Source of the DNA: a bacterium | GTDB taxonomy: Bacteria > Zhuqueibacterota > Zhuqueibacteria > Residuimicrobiales > Krinioviventaceae | Length of the DNA stretch: 64,000 nt | NCBI GenBank assembly: GCA_029561455.1 | Contig: JAKQIY010000034.1 | Coordinates: 62,001-126,000, forward strand | Reading direction: 5' to 3' | Part shown: in pieces, positions 8,902 through 17,924 of the stretch | Layout: every line of letters begins with the position of its first letter | How positions within the stretch are numbered: the first letter of the stretch is position 1 | Notes under the pieces: model-generated | Database searches by the model: none | The model's input: only the letters and a program-made list of their open reading frames with translations | What the model was told of the DNA's origin: nothing | Program-made: the position numbers and the translations under genes

Positions 8902-11295
8902 ATGAAAAAGGTGATCTTGTTATTACTGGGTTTATTGACTGGTATGGGTTTGGCCGGAGACGCGGTCAAACCTGCCATCAACCCCGTGTTGCTACAATGG
9001 CGCTGGCAGGCGAACTGGATTGCGCCGTCGAATGTTTCATTGTATGAATATGGCATTTATCATTTCCGGCGTACTTTTGATCTGCAGGAAAAACCGCAAT
9101 CATTTATCATCCATGTTTCTGCAGATAACCGCTACCGGTTATTTGTGAACGGCGCCCCGGTGAGCGTCGGCCCGGCGCGCGGCGATTTGCCGCACTGGCG
9201 TTTTGAAACTGTGGACATTGCCCCCCAGTTAAAAGCGGGTAAAAACGTGTTAGCCGCCCAGGTCTGGAATTTTGCCGAATATGCGCCGGTAGCGCAAATG
9301 ACCTACAAAACTGCCTTTATCCTGCAGGGCGATACCGAACGCGAGGCTGTGGTCAACACCAATAAAAGCTGGAAGGTGTTGGTCAACTGCGCATATTCAC
9401 CGACCTGGAAAGAACGCTCGGAACCTGGCCAGTACCAGGTGGTGGGCCCGGGCGACCGGGTGGACGGCGCATTGTACCCGTGGGGATGGACTGACGCTGA
9501 TTATAATGATGATACATGGGGCGCCCCCATCGGACTGGGAAACGGAACGCCGCGCGGCTTTCACGACGCCGGCATGAAGTGGCTGCTGGTACCGCGCAGT
9601 ATTCCGCCCATGGAAGAGAAAAAGCAGCGGATTCCGGTCATCAGGCGAAGCGAAGGATTGACAGCCAATGATGGATTTCTTAAAGGAGAAAAGGATCTGG
9701 TCGTTCCGGCTAACACCAGTGGCGTATTTTTACTGGATCAATCCTTTTTGACAATCGGCTATCCGGAACTTTTGGTCAGTAAAGGTCAGGGAAGCAAGCT
9801 GACCATACTTTATGCCGAAGCCTTGTTCGATAAGAATAATAACAAGGCTAATCGTAATGACATCGACAATCGTAAAATTTATGGCTTTTACGATGTGTTT
9901 GTACCGGATGGCGGGGAAAATCGCTTGTTCCGGCCATTGTGGCTGCGCACCTGGCGCTATATGCAGGTGGAAATAGAAACCGCCGCAGAACCGCTGGTCA
10001 TTCATGACCTGTATGGAATATTTACGGCCTATCCGTTTATCGAAAAAGCCGCATTTACCGGCAACGATCCGTCGCTTGAAAAAATATGGGAAACCGGCTG
10101 GCGCACGGCGCGGCTTTGCGCCGGGGAAAATTATTTTGATTGTCCCTATTATGAACAATTGCAATACGTTGGCGATACCCGCATTCAGGCGCTTATATCC
10201 CTGTATGTAACCGGCGACGACCGGCTGATGCGCAATGCCATAAGGCATTTTGATGATTCGCGCATTCCCGACGGGTTAACTGCCAGCCGCTATCCTTCGG
10301 AAACGCCGCAGATCATTCCACCATTCTCCCTGTTCTGGGTCGCCATGATTCACGATTACTGGATGCACCGGCCGGATACGGAATTTGTCGGTGAGTTTTT
10401 AATGGGCATTCAGGGTGTGCTGGACTGGTATGAAAAACATATCGACAATACCGGGATGCTCGGCCCCATGCCGTTCTGGAATTTTGTGGACTGGCCGGAT
10501 CAATGGGCCTGGGATACTGAAAAAGGGATTGGCGGCATTCCCGCCGGCGCCGAGGACGGCAATTCTTCAATACTCACTTTGCAGTTTGCCTATACACTGA
10601 ATTTAGCCGCCGAATTGTTCGATGCTTATCAAAAACCTGCGGTTGCAGTGCATTATCGTCAATTATCCGCATCGGTAATTGCAGCTACCCGCAACCTGTG
10701 TCGCGATGAAAACCGCGCTATTTACGCCGATACTCCGGAGAAAAAAGAGTTCAGTCAGCATGCCAATATAATGGTCGTTTTATCCGGATCGGAGTCAGGC
10801 GAGCCGGCCAAAAAGCTGTTACAAAATATCATGCAGGACAAAAGCCTGATTCCGTGCACCTTGTATTATCGTTTTTACATGATCAGGGCGATGAAAAAAG
10901 CCGGACTGGCCGATCTTTATGTCGATCAGTTACAATACTGGCGCGATATGATCAATATCGGGCTGACCACTTTTGCGGAACGCCCGGAGCCGAGCCGTTC
11001 GGACTGCCATGCCTGGAGCGCCAGTCCAAACTATGACCTGCTGGCTACTGTCTGCGGTATAATGCCGGATACACCGGGTTTTAAAACAGTTCTTATCGAA
11101 CCCCATTTGGGTTCGCTGCAATGGATCAAGGGCGCAATGCCGCACCCGCAGGGCATGATAAATGTTGACCTGCAGCGCAAGAGCAATAACGGAATAACCG
11201 GTCAAGTGACATTACCGGCAGGCGTGCAGGGTCGGTTTGTATGGAATGGTAAGGAAATTCCTCTTAAAGCAGGAAACCAGGACATCAGCTTGTAA
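8902..11295 (+). CDS. Secreted GH78-type alpha-L-rhamnosidase
   Basis: 797 residues with a signal peptide (about 1-18, cleavage near LAG-D). An N-terminal beta-sandwich region (SADNRYRLFVNG near residue 75) is followed by a large helical-barrel catalytic domain. The stretch FDCPYYEQLQYVGDTR near residues 411-426 matches the GH78 signature that carries the acidic catalytic residues, and DCHAWSASPNY near 696 is another family block before the C-terminal beta domain. GH78 enzymes release alpha-L-rhamnose from plant and bacterial glycans. GGAGG at 8891-8895 supports the start. No transporter is adjacent. Specificity is inferred from family only. Confidence 0.85.
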   Translation: MKKVILLLLGLLTGMGLAGDAVKPAINPVLLQWRWQANWIAPSNVSLYEYGIYHFRRTFDLQEKPQSFIIHVSADNRYRLFVNGAPVSVGPARGDLPHWRFETVDIAPQLKAGKNVLAAQVWNFAEYAPVAQMTYKTAFILQGDTEREAVVNTNKSWKVLVNCAYSPTWKERSEPGQYQVVGPGDRVDGALYPWGWTDADYNDDTWGAPIGLGNGTPRGFHDAGMKWLLVPRSIPPMEEKKQRIPVIRRSEGLTANDGFLKGEKDLVVPANTSGVFLLDQSFLTIGYPELLVSKGQGSKLTILYAEALFDKNNNKANRNDIDNRKIYGFYDVFVPDGGENRLFRPLWLRTWRYMQVEIETAAEPLVIHDLYGIFTAYPFIEKAAFTGNDPSLEKIWETGWRTARLCAGENYFDCPYYEQLQYVGDTRIQALISLYVTGDDRLMRNAIRHFDDSRIPDGLTASRYPSETPQIIPPFSLFWVAMIHDYWMHRPDTEFVGEFLMGIQGVLDWYEKHIDNTGMLGPMPFWNFVDWPDQWAWDTEKGIGGIPAGAEDGNSSILTLQFAYTLNLAAELFDAYQKPAVAVHYRQLSASVIAATRNLCRDENRAIYADTPEKKEFSQHANIMVVLSGSESGEPAKKLLQNIMQDKSLIPCTLYYRFYMIRAMKKAGLADLYVDQLQYWRDMINIGLTTFAERPEPSRSDCHAWSASPNYDLLATVCGIMPDTPGFKTVLIEPHLGSLQWIKGAMPHPQGMINVDLQRKSNNGITGQVTLPAGVQGRFVWNGKEIPLKAGNQDISL

Positions 11296-11308
11296 TTCGT
11301 GTTAAAAC

Positions 11309-11347
11309 CAAAAAGGCCGTAATTCCAGTTAGTTTTAATTACGGCCT
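11309..11347 (-). terminator. Rho-independent terminator for the sigma-54 regulator gene
   Basis: An 11-bp perfect stem (11314-11324 with 11337-11347, AGGCCGTAATT and its complement) lies between convergent genes. Read on the minus strand it is followed by a run of T residues (plus-strand AAAAA at 11310-11314), so it is a good intrinsic terminator for the minus-strand gene. It may also stop plus-strand transcripts, though no T-tract is present in that direction. Confidence 0.75.
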
Positions 11348-11375
11348 CTGAGGAGAGATGAAATTTGCCAGGTTG

Positions 11376-12791
11376 TTATACCTTAATGGGGGTATCCGTA
11401 TCCGGTTTGATGGGGGAGTAGATACGGGTATCAATTTTATGTTTATTAATTTTCAAATACAAATTCTGGCGCGGCATTTTGGCAATTTCCGCAGCACGGG
11501 TCATATTGCCGCCGGCGCTTTGCAATAACTGGTCGAGATAATTCAATTCAAACAGCTTTTTCGCTTCCGGGTAGGGCAGGGGCGGTACATTTTCTGTAAT
11601 GATGTGACGGTGATTGACGGTACTGTATTCCTGCGGTAGTTCAGTCGGCCCGATCCAATCCGTATCGGTGAGCGCTACAAGCCGCTCGATAACATGTTCC
11701 AGTTCACGCACATTGCCGGGCCAGGTATAGCGCGTCAATAACTCGATGGTCTCCGGTTTCAGATACACGCCCAGATGGTTGTGTTTTTTGGAATAGAGTT
11801 GCACAAAATGCCGGATCAATAGCTGAATATCTTCGGGGCGTTCGCGCAGCGGCGGGATGTGCAGAGAAATGACATTGAGACGGTAATATAAATCCCTGCG
11901 GAATTTATTTTTCTCTACCATCTTGAGAAGGTTGCGATGCGTAGCGGCAATTACCCGCGCCCCGGATTTCAGGGTATCGTTGCCGCCAACCCGGCGAAAG
12001 GTTTTATCCTGTAAAATACGTAATAGTTTGATCTGCATGGCCGGCGACGTATCGCCTATTTCATCGAGAAAGATCGTGCCCTGACCGGCAATCTCAAAAT
12101 ACCCCTTATGTTCTTTACATGCGCCGGTAAAGGCGCCCTTTTCATGTCCAAACAATGCACTTTCAAGCAGGGTATCCGGTATGCCGCCGCAATGTACGGC
12201 AATAAATTCATGGTATTTGACGGGACTCCCGGCGTGGATCATCCGGGCCAACACTTCTTTGCCGGTACCGGTTTCGCCGGTTATGAGTATTGTCGCATCG
12301 ATGGGCGCCGCTTTAATGGCCAGTTTTTTCAAATCGAGCACGGCAGCGCTGTTGCCAAGAAAGGAACCGGTTTCCCGGCCTAACGGATTGATCTCTTTGT
12401 GATAGACTACCGCCCGTTCATTTTCTTTTCTCTGGTGCAGGGAGTGGATCGTATTTCGCAACTCTTCCGGGTTTGCCGCGGGATTGTCGAAATAATCATC
12501 CACGCCAAATTTTATATATTGAATCAATGTATCGGTCGGCAGGGGGCCGGTGACGATGATGATAATATCTGAGCGAATAGCTTTGATGTGCGATACTATA
12601 CTGTCCCGGGCATTTTGCAGGCTGTTGGAATTGAGCAGCACACATTCAATTTCCGGGTTTTCTGTGATGAGTTCTGGAATTCTGTTAATATCATTCTGGA
12701 TGGAGATATTGGCGCAATCGTTCTGGAACAGGTTAATATAGAGATCTTTAACAGCGGGGTTGTCTTCAATTATAAGTATAGAGTCGAGCAT
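11376..12791 (-). CDS. Sigma-54-dependent NtrC-family activator with degenerate receiver
   Basis: 471 residues: receiver-like domain (1-115), AAA+ sigma-54 interaction domain with Walker A GETGTGKE and the sigma-54 contact loop GAFTGA, Walker B GTIFLDEIG, then a C-terminal Fis-type HTH (NMTRAAEIAKMPRQNLYLKI near 431-450). The receiver keeps the acidic EDN at 9-11 but has Asn54 where the phospho-acceptor Asp sits (VLLNSNS) and Asn103 where the conserved Lys is expected (FDNP). It therefore cannot be phosphorylated in the usual way. No partner kinase is adjacent. I found no convincing -24/-12 promoter nearby, so its targets are unknown. Confidence 0.9.
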   Translation of the reverse strand: MLDSILIIEDNPAVKDLYINLFQNDCANISIQNDINRIPELITENPEIECVLLNSNSLQNARDSIVSHIKAIRSDIIIIVTGPLPTDTLIQYIKFGVDDYFDNPAANPEELRNTIHSLHQRKENERAVVYHKEINPLGRETGSFLGNSAAVLDLKKLAIKAAPIDATILITGETGTGKEVLARMIHAGSPVKYHEFIAVHCGGIPDTLLESALFGHEKGAFTGACKEHKGYFEIAGQGTIFLDEIGDTSPAMQIKLLRILQDKTFRRVGGNDTLKSGARVIAATHRNLLKMVEKNKFRRDLYYRLNVISLHIPPLRERPEDIQLLIRHFVQLYSKKHNHLGVYLKPETIELLTRYTWPGNVRELEHVIERLVALTDTDWIGPTELPQEYSTVNHRHIITENVPPLPYPEAKKLFELNYLDQLLQSAGGNMTRAAEIAKMPRQNLYLKINKHKIDTRIYSPIKPDTDTPIKV

Positions 12792-13111
12792 GGGAATCCT
12801 ATGATCAGACTAGGTGCCGTTAATTATTTATACCTGGTATTGCGCAAAGATTGTGCCTGATTTTTCAAACGATCTATGAAATATTTAAATTGTTTTAATA
12901 CCTTGAATTTTAGTGAGTTATATTGATGCGATAGTGGGTTGTATTTCCCTGATTATAATATTATGTTCGGTGAATCTGTATAAAAGGTAATTTTGTGTGG
13001 CATGGCTGCCACAATTCCGCAAATTCTCCATACTTGACTAGGAAAAACAATCTTGTTATATTGCATAGTATTTTTCAGGTTCAGCTTCTTGCGCAAAAGT
13101 AAGGTAATGCA
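12792..13111. other. 320-base divergent intergenic region with palindrome
   Basis: The gap between the sigma-54 activator (minus) and sbcD (plus) holds an 18-base perfect palindrome at 12996-13013 (TGTGGCA, 4-base spacer, TGCCACA) and a strong sigma-70 type promoter at 13034-13062. The rest is AT-rich without visible genes. The palindrome is a candidate operator for either divergent gene. Confidence 0.5.
13034..13062 (+). promoter_or_regulatory. Sigma-70 type promoter for sbcD
   Basis: TTGACT at 13034-13039 and TATATT at 13057-13062 are separated by exactly 17 bases. The start of transcription would be about 13069, some 43 bases before the GTG start of sbcD. Confidence 0.7.
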
Positions 13112-14236
13112 GTGGTCAAGTTATTACATTTTTCCGATACCCATCTTGGTTACGCCGAATACAATCGCATCGATCCGGTAACCGGCATTAATCAGCGCGA
13201 ACAGGATTTCTATAATGCCTGGCAACAGGTTATCGACGCCATTTTTATCCATCATCCCGATATTGTTGTACATACCGGCGACCTGTTCCACACGCCGCGC
13301 CCCAGCAACCGGGCGATCCGTATCGCCCTGGAGAGCATCCAGAAGATTAGCGAGGCCGGCATTCCCCTGGTGATCATTTCCGGCAACCACGAAACCCCGC
13401 GCATCAAAGCTACAGGCTCCATTTTTGAGTCCATTGCGCTTTTTAATAATGTATATACCGCTTACAATAGCGTCTATGAACGGTTTCGGGTTAAAGGATG
13501 TGATTTTCACTGCGTTCCGCATTGTTCGCTCAGCGAAGAACTGGAAGCGGCATTTGCCGCAGTCACACTAGCGCCGGATGCCGCTAAAAATGTTTTTTTA
13601 ACTCATGGCGCCTGGAGCGGCAAGCAGGTATATGAAATGGGTGAATTTAATGAACAGCGTATTCCGGATGTCGAAGGCGCGCTGGGCATTCATTTTGATT
13701 ATGTCGCCCTGGGCCATTATCATAAGCGTCTGGAGGTAACGCCGAATGCCTGTTATTGCGGCTCTACCGAGCGTACCAGCATGAACGAGGCCGGTAATAC
13801 GTGCGGCTACCTGCTGGTCGACCTGGAAAACGGCGCAAGAACCTACCATGAAATAAATACCCGGCCCATGTTCCGTCTTCCGGCGGTGAATTGCCAGGGC
13901 AAAACCGCAGCGCTGATCTATGCAGAATTACAACAACTGATGCGGCCGGAGATGGAACAGGCAATGGTCAGCCTGACGCTGGAGAATATCGAAAGCAGCG
14001 CTTTTTTAAAACTGGATATGCGCGAGATCGATGCAATCTTTGCCCCGGTATTTTATTTACAGAAAACAATCCTGCGGGAAACCACCGGGAATGAGCAGTT
14101 GGTGACCGGTTCCCGCATCGAGTCCCTGGCGGTTGAATTTGACCGTTACCTTGACAGTATTGAAATGCCCGATTTGAATAAAAAACGGCTGCGCGAACTG
14201 GGTTTGAGATATTTAACCGGTTCCGGCCAGGTTTGA
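13112..14236 (+). CDS. sbcD: Exonuclease SbcCD subunit D (Mre11-like nuclease)
   Basis: 374 residues of the SbcD/Mre11 calcineurin-like nuclease family, the manganese-dependent nuclease half of the SbcCD complex that opens hairpins and processes DNA ends. Motifs in order: FSDTHLG (Asp9, His11), TGDLFHTPRPSN near 52, SGNHETP near 90, HGAWSG near 167 and GHYHKR near 202. The start is GTG, supported by the promoter just upstream and AAGG at 13101-13104. The SbcC ATPase, usually directly downstream, is absent; the following genes encode a HAD hydrolase and a nitroreductase. SbcC may be encoded elsewhere. Confidence 0.88.
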   Translation: MVKLLHFSDTHLGYAEYNRIDPVTGINQREQDFYNAWQQVIDAIFIHHPDIVVHTGDLFHTPRPSNRAIRIALESIQKISEAGIPLVIISGNHETPRIKATGSIFESIALFNNVYTAYNSVYERFRVKGCDFHCVPHCSLSEELEAAFAAVTLAPDAAKNVFLTHGAWSGKQVYEMGEFNEQRIPDVEGALGIHFDYVALGHYHKRLEVTPNACYCGSTERTSMNEAGNTCGYLLVDLENGARTYHEINTRPMFRLPAVNCQGKTAALIYAELQQLMRPEMEQAMVSLTLENIESSAFLKLDMREIDAIFAPVFYLQKTILRETTGNEQLVTGSRIESLAVEFDRYLDSIEMPDLNKKRLRELGLRYLTGSGQV

Positions 14237-14267
14237 TAATTAATTTGAATTAATGAACTGAACCCTG

Positions 14268-14879
14268 ATGACGATTGTATTCGATCTGTTTGGCGTGCTG
14301 CTTTCATCCAGCTTTAGCTCGGCGCAGGAAAAGTTAGGTCTATTGCTGAACCGTCCGATTGCTGAAATTGCCCCGGTGTACCGCAAGTGGGAAGCGGATT
14401 TCGATCTTGGCCGCATCGATGCCCGCGAGTTCTGGCAGCGTGTTAATACCGATCTGGGCACTAATATCGATTGGCAGGAACTGGATAGCGCGGTTTTGAA
14501 CGCTATCAAACCGCTGCCGGGCAGCTTTGCATTGCTGCAAGAGTTGCAGGCACACCCTTTGGCGCTGTTGAGCAATACCCGGCGGGAATGGTATGAACAA
14601 CTCGACGGCCGTTATCATTTTTCGCAGTTTTTCAATGCCATTTTTTTGTCGTATCAACTGCGCCTGTGCAAGCCCGATCCGCGCATCTATGCGAGGGTGC
14701 AACAAGAATTATCCTTACCCCCGCAGCAGATACTCTGCATAGATGACAGCGCGCAGAATATAGCTGCGGCTGCGGCGCTGGGAATGCCCGGAATTCTGTT
14801 CACAAGCGCAACCAAAATCCGCAGAGAGTTATTAAAATATATTTCGTTTGATCAATGTGTTAAACTGGAGACGCAATGA
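14268..14879 (+). CDS. HAD-superfamily hydrolase (HAD-IA type)
   Basis: 203 residues. Motif I is VFDLFGVLL with nucleophile Asp6, but the usual second Asp two residues on is Phe8, as in a subset of HAD-IA proteins. Motif II appears as LLSNTRR near 103, motif III lysine as CKPDPRIY near 136, and motif IV as CIDDSAQN near 158. These place it in the YihX/epoxide-hydrolase-N-like branch of small phosphatases or dehalogenase-like hydrolases. Substrate is unknown. Its stop overlaps the nitroreductase start by 4 bases, so the two are translationally coupled. Confidence 0.8.
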   Translation: MTIVFDLFGVLLSSSFSSAQEKLGLLLNRPIAEIAPVYRKWEADFDLGRIDAREFWQRVNTDLGTNIDWQELDSAVLNAIKPLPGSFALLQELQAHPLALLSNTRREWYEQLDGRYHFSQFFNAIFLSYQLRLCKPDPRIYARVQQELSLPPQQILCIDDSAQNIAAAAALGMPGILFTSATKIRRELLKYISFDQCVKLETQ

Positions 14880-15898
14880 AAGATAAATCAATGACCAACC
14901 TGCTGTCCCGCATCCGTGTGCAACTGGGCGATACTTACCGGTTAGTCAAAGAAAACCTGCAAGTGCCGCTGGATTTCCTTTATGATGCCGCTATATACAG
15001 TCGCTGGTCCGGCACTTTTAGTTGGTCCCGCACACAGCGCACGCTGCAAGCCTATATCATCCGTATGTATCACGGCATTGAAGTCGGATTGTCTTATCCC
15101 GATCCCAAGCCGGGATTCGGCATGAAGACCGTGAACCGGCTGGTGAGCGCGTTGGAAAAATACGCAAAAAAATATCAACTCGATTTTTTCTGTAAAATTG
15201 CCCTGAATGTCTTGCAGAGTTATGTTGAATTTAACCACAAGCTGGGCATTGAATTCGAGAATTTAAATCGACGGCTGCAGGCGCTGCACAAGCAAGTGCC
15301 GGCCGCATTACAGGGCGAGACCGGCGGCGGTTATATCAATATTAAATCGACAGATATTTTCCTTCCCGGCGAACCGGGATTTGCCCATGTCATCGCCACC
15401 CGGCACAGCTTTCGCCAATATACTTCCGCACCTGTGGATATGGCGATCATTGAAAAGGCAGTGCAAATGGCTATCCAGTCGCCTTCGGCATGTAATCGCC
15501 AGCCGGTGCGGGTGCATGTTTTGCAGGACAAGGTGGTGCGCGACAAGATATTAAAATTACAGAATAACCAGCGCGGCTGGCGCGATCAGCCCGATAAAAT
15601 GCTGCTGGTCACCTCCAGCGTTGAGTTTTACCGCGAGAGCCGTGAGCGGTACGCCCCGTTTATCGACGGGGGGTTGTTCGCCATGACCCTGGTGTGGGCG
15701 CTGCACGCCCAGGGGGTGGGCACCTGCTGTCTTAACCTCAACCTGGATCGCGCGGGTATTCGCCGCTTAAAGAAAGCGGCGGGACTGCACCAGGCCGATG
15801 TGCCGATTATGCTGATTGCCGCGGGTATGCTGCCGGAGGAAAACACTGTCGCCGTTTCCACCCGCCGTAGTGTGGACCAGGTAATGCGAATTTTATAA
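14876..15898 (+). CDS. Nitroreductase-family flavoprotein with N-terminal extension
   Basis: 340 residues. The C-terminal half (from about 165) is a nitroreductase fold: TRHSFRQYT near 174 is the FMN-phosphate-binding arginine motif, SPSACNRQP near 203 and the GTCCLNL segment near 282 are family blocks. The first 160 residues are a helical extension without a family I can name; similar extended nitroreductases occur in polysaccharide loci, from memory. These enzymes use FMN and NAD(P)H, but the substrate here is unknown. ATGA overlap with the HAD gene; the CBM9-like lipoprotein follows after 40 bases. Confidence 0.75.
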   Translation: MKDKSMTNLLSRIRVQLGDTYRLVKENLQVPLDFLYDAAIYSRWSGTFSWSRTQRTLQAYIIRMYHGIEVGLSYPDPKPGFGMKTVNRLVSALEKYAKKYQLDFFCKIALNVLQSYVEFNHKLGIEFENLNRRLQALHKQVPAALQGETGGGYINIKSTDIFLPGEPGFAHVIATRHSFRQYTSAPVDMAIIEKAVQMAIQSPSACNRQPVRVHVLQDKVVRDKILKLQNNQRGWRDQPDKMLLVTSSVEFYRESRERYAPFIDGGLFAMTLVWALHAQGVGTCCLNLNLDRAGIRRLKKAAGLHQADVPIMLIAAGMLPEENTVAVSTRRSVDQVMRIL

Positions 15899-15938
15899 CC
15901 CTAAAAGATATTCAAGATAGAGTAAAGAAAGGAAAAGC

Positions 15939-16712
15939 ATGAAACGATATTTTCAAATTCCACTGATGGTTTGCATGGGCTTGTCGATTTTGTTTTCGGG
16001 ATGTTCTCAAGATGAACCAACCAAACCCAAAACTGTCAAGCCTGTTACTGCCGATTACACCGCCCCGCTGGCGGCTACCGCGCCGGTCATCGACGGCAAT
16101 GGCAATGACGCCTGCTGGGCAGATGCAGAATGGGCCGATCTTGACCAACTCTGGCTGGGCGTTGCGCCTGCGGCGGCAGATTTTACAGGTCGCTATAAAT
16201 TTGTGTGGACGGCGGATAAACTATACCTGCTGGCGGAAATTACCGATGATGTGTTGATGGACAGCCGCACCAATCCGCTCAGTTCCTATTGGGAAGACGA
16301 TTGCCTGGAATTTTTTATCGACGAAAATAATTCGGACGGCGATCATCAGAACAATTATAACGCCTTTGCATACCATGTGTCCGTATTATACGATGCCGTG
16401 GATCTTGGCGCCGATGGCCAACCGCATTTATTCAATGATCATGTTTCCGTGATCCGTACGAAATCCAATACCCGTTATACCTGGGAATTCGCTTTTACAG
16501 TTTACAATGATACTTTTGTGTATGGGGCGACTAATAATCCTACAGTTACTTTGACACAGGGCAAGAAACTCGGTTATGCCCTCGCTTATTGTGACAGTGA
16601 CAACAGCAAAACCAGGGAAAGTTTTATCGGGTCAATAGCTATTGCCGGTGTGGACAAAAACCGCGCCTATATTGACGCCGGAATATTCGGTACTATGGAA
16701 CTGGTAGAATAA
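15939..16712 (+). CDS. CBM9-like sugar-binding lipoprotein
   Basis: 257 residues with a lipoprotein signal peptide; lipobox LFSGC places the lipidated Cys at residue 22. The mature protein is a single CBM9-like beta-sandwich (PF06452 type): AAAPVIDG-like opening (APVIDGNGNDACWADAEW), then FTGRYKFVWTADKLYLLAEITDD and DDCLEFFIDENN. Such domains bind xylan or other glycan ends and often occur alone as surface lipoproteins. AGGA precedes the ATG. It is 24 bases from the DUF1080 gene and shares its terminator, so the two likely work together on a glycan. Confidence 0.82.
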   Translation: MKRYFQIPLMVCMGLSILFSGCSQDEPTKPKTVKPVTADYTAPLAATAPVIDGNGNDACWADAEWADLDQLWLGVAPAAADFTGRYKFVWTADKLYLLAEITDDVLMDSRTNPLSSYWEDDCLEFFIDENNSDGDHQNNYNAFAYHVSVLYDAVDLGADGQPHLFNDHVSVIRTKSNTRYTWEFAFTVYNDTFVYGATNNPTVTLTQGKKLGYALAYCDSDNSKTRESFIGSIAIAGVDKNRAYIDAGIFGTMELVE

Positions 16713-16736
16713 ATATTTAAAAAAGGAGAGAACACA

Positions 16737-17804
16737 ATGAAAAGTACTAAAAAAGCCGTTTTATTAATTACAATATTACTGTTAACCCTATTCGCCATGT
16801 CTTTTGCCGGGCCAAAATGGCGGATTCATGACCTGAACCGTCCAAACCCGGTGATCATTAACCCCGGTACGTCTAGTACCCAGGATAAACCCGGCCTGCC
16901 GCCTTCCGATGCTATAGTATTGTTTGACGGCAAGGACTTGTCCCAATGGCGCAGCATGGACGGCTCGGCGGCCAAATGGATTGTTAAAGAAGGCCGGATG
17001 GAATGTGTGCGCGGCAGCGGCTATATCCGCACGGCGCGTAATTTTGGCGATTGCCAGTTACATGTGGAATTTGCCACGCCAACCCCGCCGGAAGGCAGCA
17101 GCCAGGGGCGCGGCAATAGCGGCGTGTTCCTGATGGGTATTTATGAAGTGCAGGTGCTGGATAACTATGACAATGTTACTTATGCCGACGGTCAATGCTC
17201 CGCCCTGTACGGCCAGTATCCGCCGCAGGTGAACGCCTGCCGGAAACCGGGCGAATGGCAGAGCTATGATATTATTTTCCACGCCCCGGTGTTCAATGTT
17301 AACAAAGAACTGGTGAAACCGGCAATTATCACAGTCTTCCAAAATGGCGTTCTGACCCAGGATCATGTGGAACTGATGGGCCCGACCAACTGGCTGCGCC
17401 GTGACGCTTATACCTATCATGCTGAAAAGCTGCCGTTATCGTTGCAGGATCATGGCAACCCGGTGTTGTACCGCAATATCTGGGTACGGGAATTACCGGC
17501 GCCCGGCCCCGGAGAAAAAGCGCCGCGCGCTACCTATACCCTGTCCCCGGAAACCTTAAAGAGCTATACCGGCTCTTATAGCATGGGCGGGCCGAATGCG
17601 TTTTTAAAAGTCAAGCTGGAAAATGATGAATTGCTGGCCGCGGTAAGCAGCGATGATTTTAATCCCATTTACGCCGAAACCGACACGAAATTCTTTTCCC
17701 AAAAGATTAACCTGGAATTTGAATTTATTGTAAGTAATGGCAAGGTGACCGGCGCTGATATTTGGGTTGCCGGCGGTAAAATGTCGGTTAAAAAAATGGA
17801 ATAG
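16737..17804 (+). CDS. Secreted DUF1080 (3-keto-disaccharide hydrolase-type) protein
   Basis: 355 residues with a signal peptide (about 1-24, ending SFAG). The central domain (about 58-255) is DUF1080/PF06439, a concanavalin-like fold seen in secreted proteins, some of which hydrolyse 3-keto-glycosides: VLFDGKDLSQW, GRGNSGVFLMGIYEVQVLD, PGEWQSYDIIFHAP and LQDHGNPVLYRNIWVRE are typical blocks. The last 80 residues form an extra beta-rich segment. GGAGAG precedes the start. Cotranscribed with the CBM9-like lipoprotein. Activity is inferred from the family only. Confidence 0.82.
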   Translation: MKSTKKAVLLITILLLTLFAMSFAGPKWRIHDLNRPNPVIINPGTSSTQDKPGLPPSDAIVLFDGKDLSQWRSMDGSAAKWIVKEGRMECVRGSGYIRTARNFGDCQLHVEFATPTPPEGSSQGRGNSGVFLMGIYEVQVLDNYDNVTYADGQCSALYGQYPPQVNACRKPGEWQSYDIIFHAPVFNVNKELVKPAIITVFQNGVLTQDHVELMGPTNWLRRDAYTYHAEKLPLSLQDHGNPVLYRNIWVRELPAPGPGEKAPRATYTLSPETLKSYTGSYSMGGPNAFLKVKLENDELLAAVSSDDFNPIYAETDTKFFSQKINLEFEFIVSNGKVTGADIWVAGGKMSVKKME

Positions 17805-17839
17805 AATTAAAACAAATCTATTCAAGATAGTATTTTGCT

Positions 17840-17881
17840 AAAAACCCCGCTGGTTGTGAAAAACGGGCGGGGTTTTTGTTT
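17840..17881 (+). terminator. Rho-independent terminator after the CBM9/DUF1080 operon
   Basis: Perfect 11-bp stem AAAAACCCCGC at 17840-17850 with GCGGGGTTTTT at 17867-17877, followed by GTTTGG. It sits 36 bases after the DUF1080 stop codon and defines the operon end. Confidence 0.85.
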
Positions 17882-17924
17882 GGTTGGTTATTTTAAGTTA
17901 TTGGTAAGATTTACGGAGGAGCAG

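Noticed and set aside
12991-13013. Possible sigma-54 promoter (TGGCA...TGCCA)
   Set aside because: The spacing does not fit the -24/-12 consensus; the sequence is better described as a palindrome.
14268-14879. HAD protein as an inactive enzyme because the second Asp of motif I is Phe
   Set aside because: The FDLFGVL form is common in HAD-IA proteins and the other motifs are intact, so inactivity is not supported.
17835-17924. Longer N-terminus for the SGNH-PKD protein
   Set aside because: It overlaps the terminator stem at 17840-17877 and removes the lipoprotein signal from the N-terminus; ATG 17925 has a perfect ribosome-binding site.
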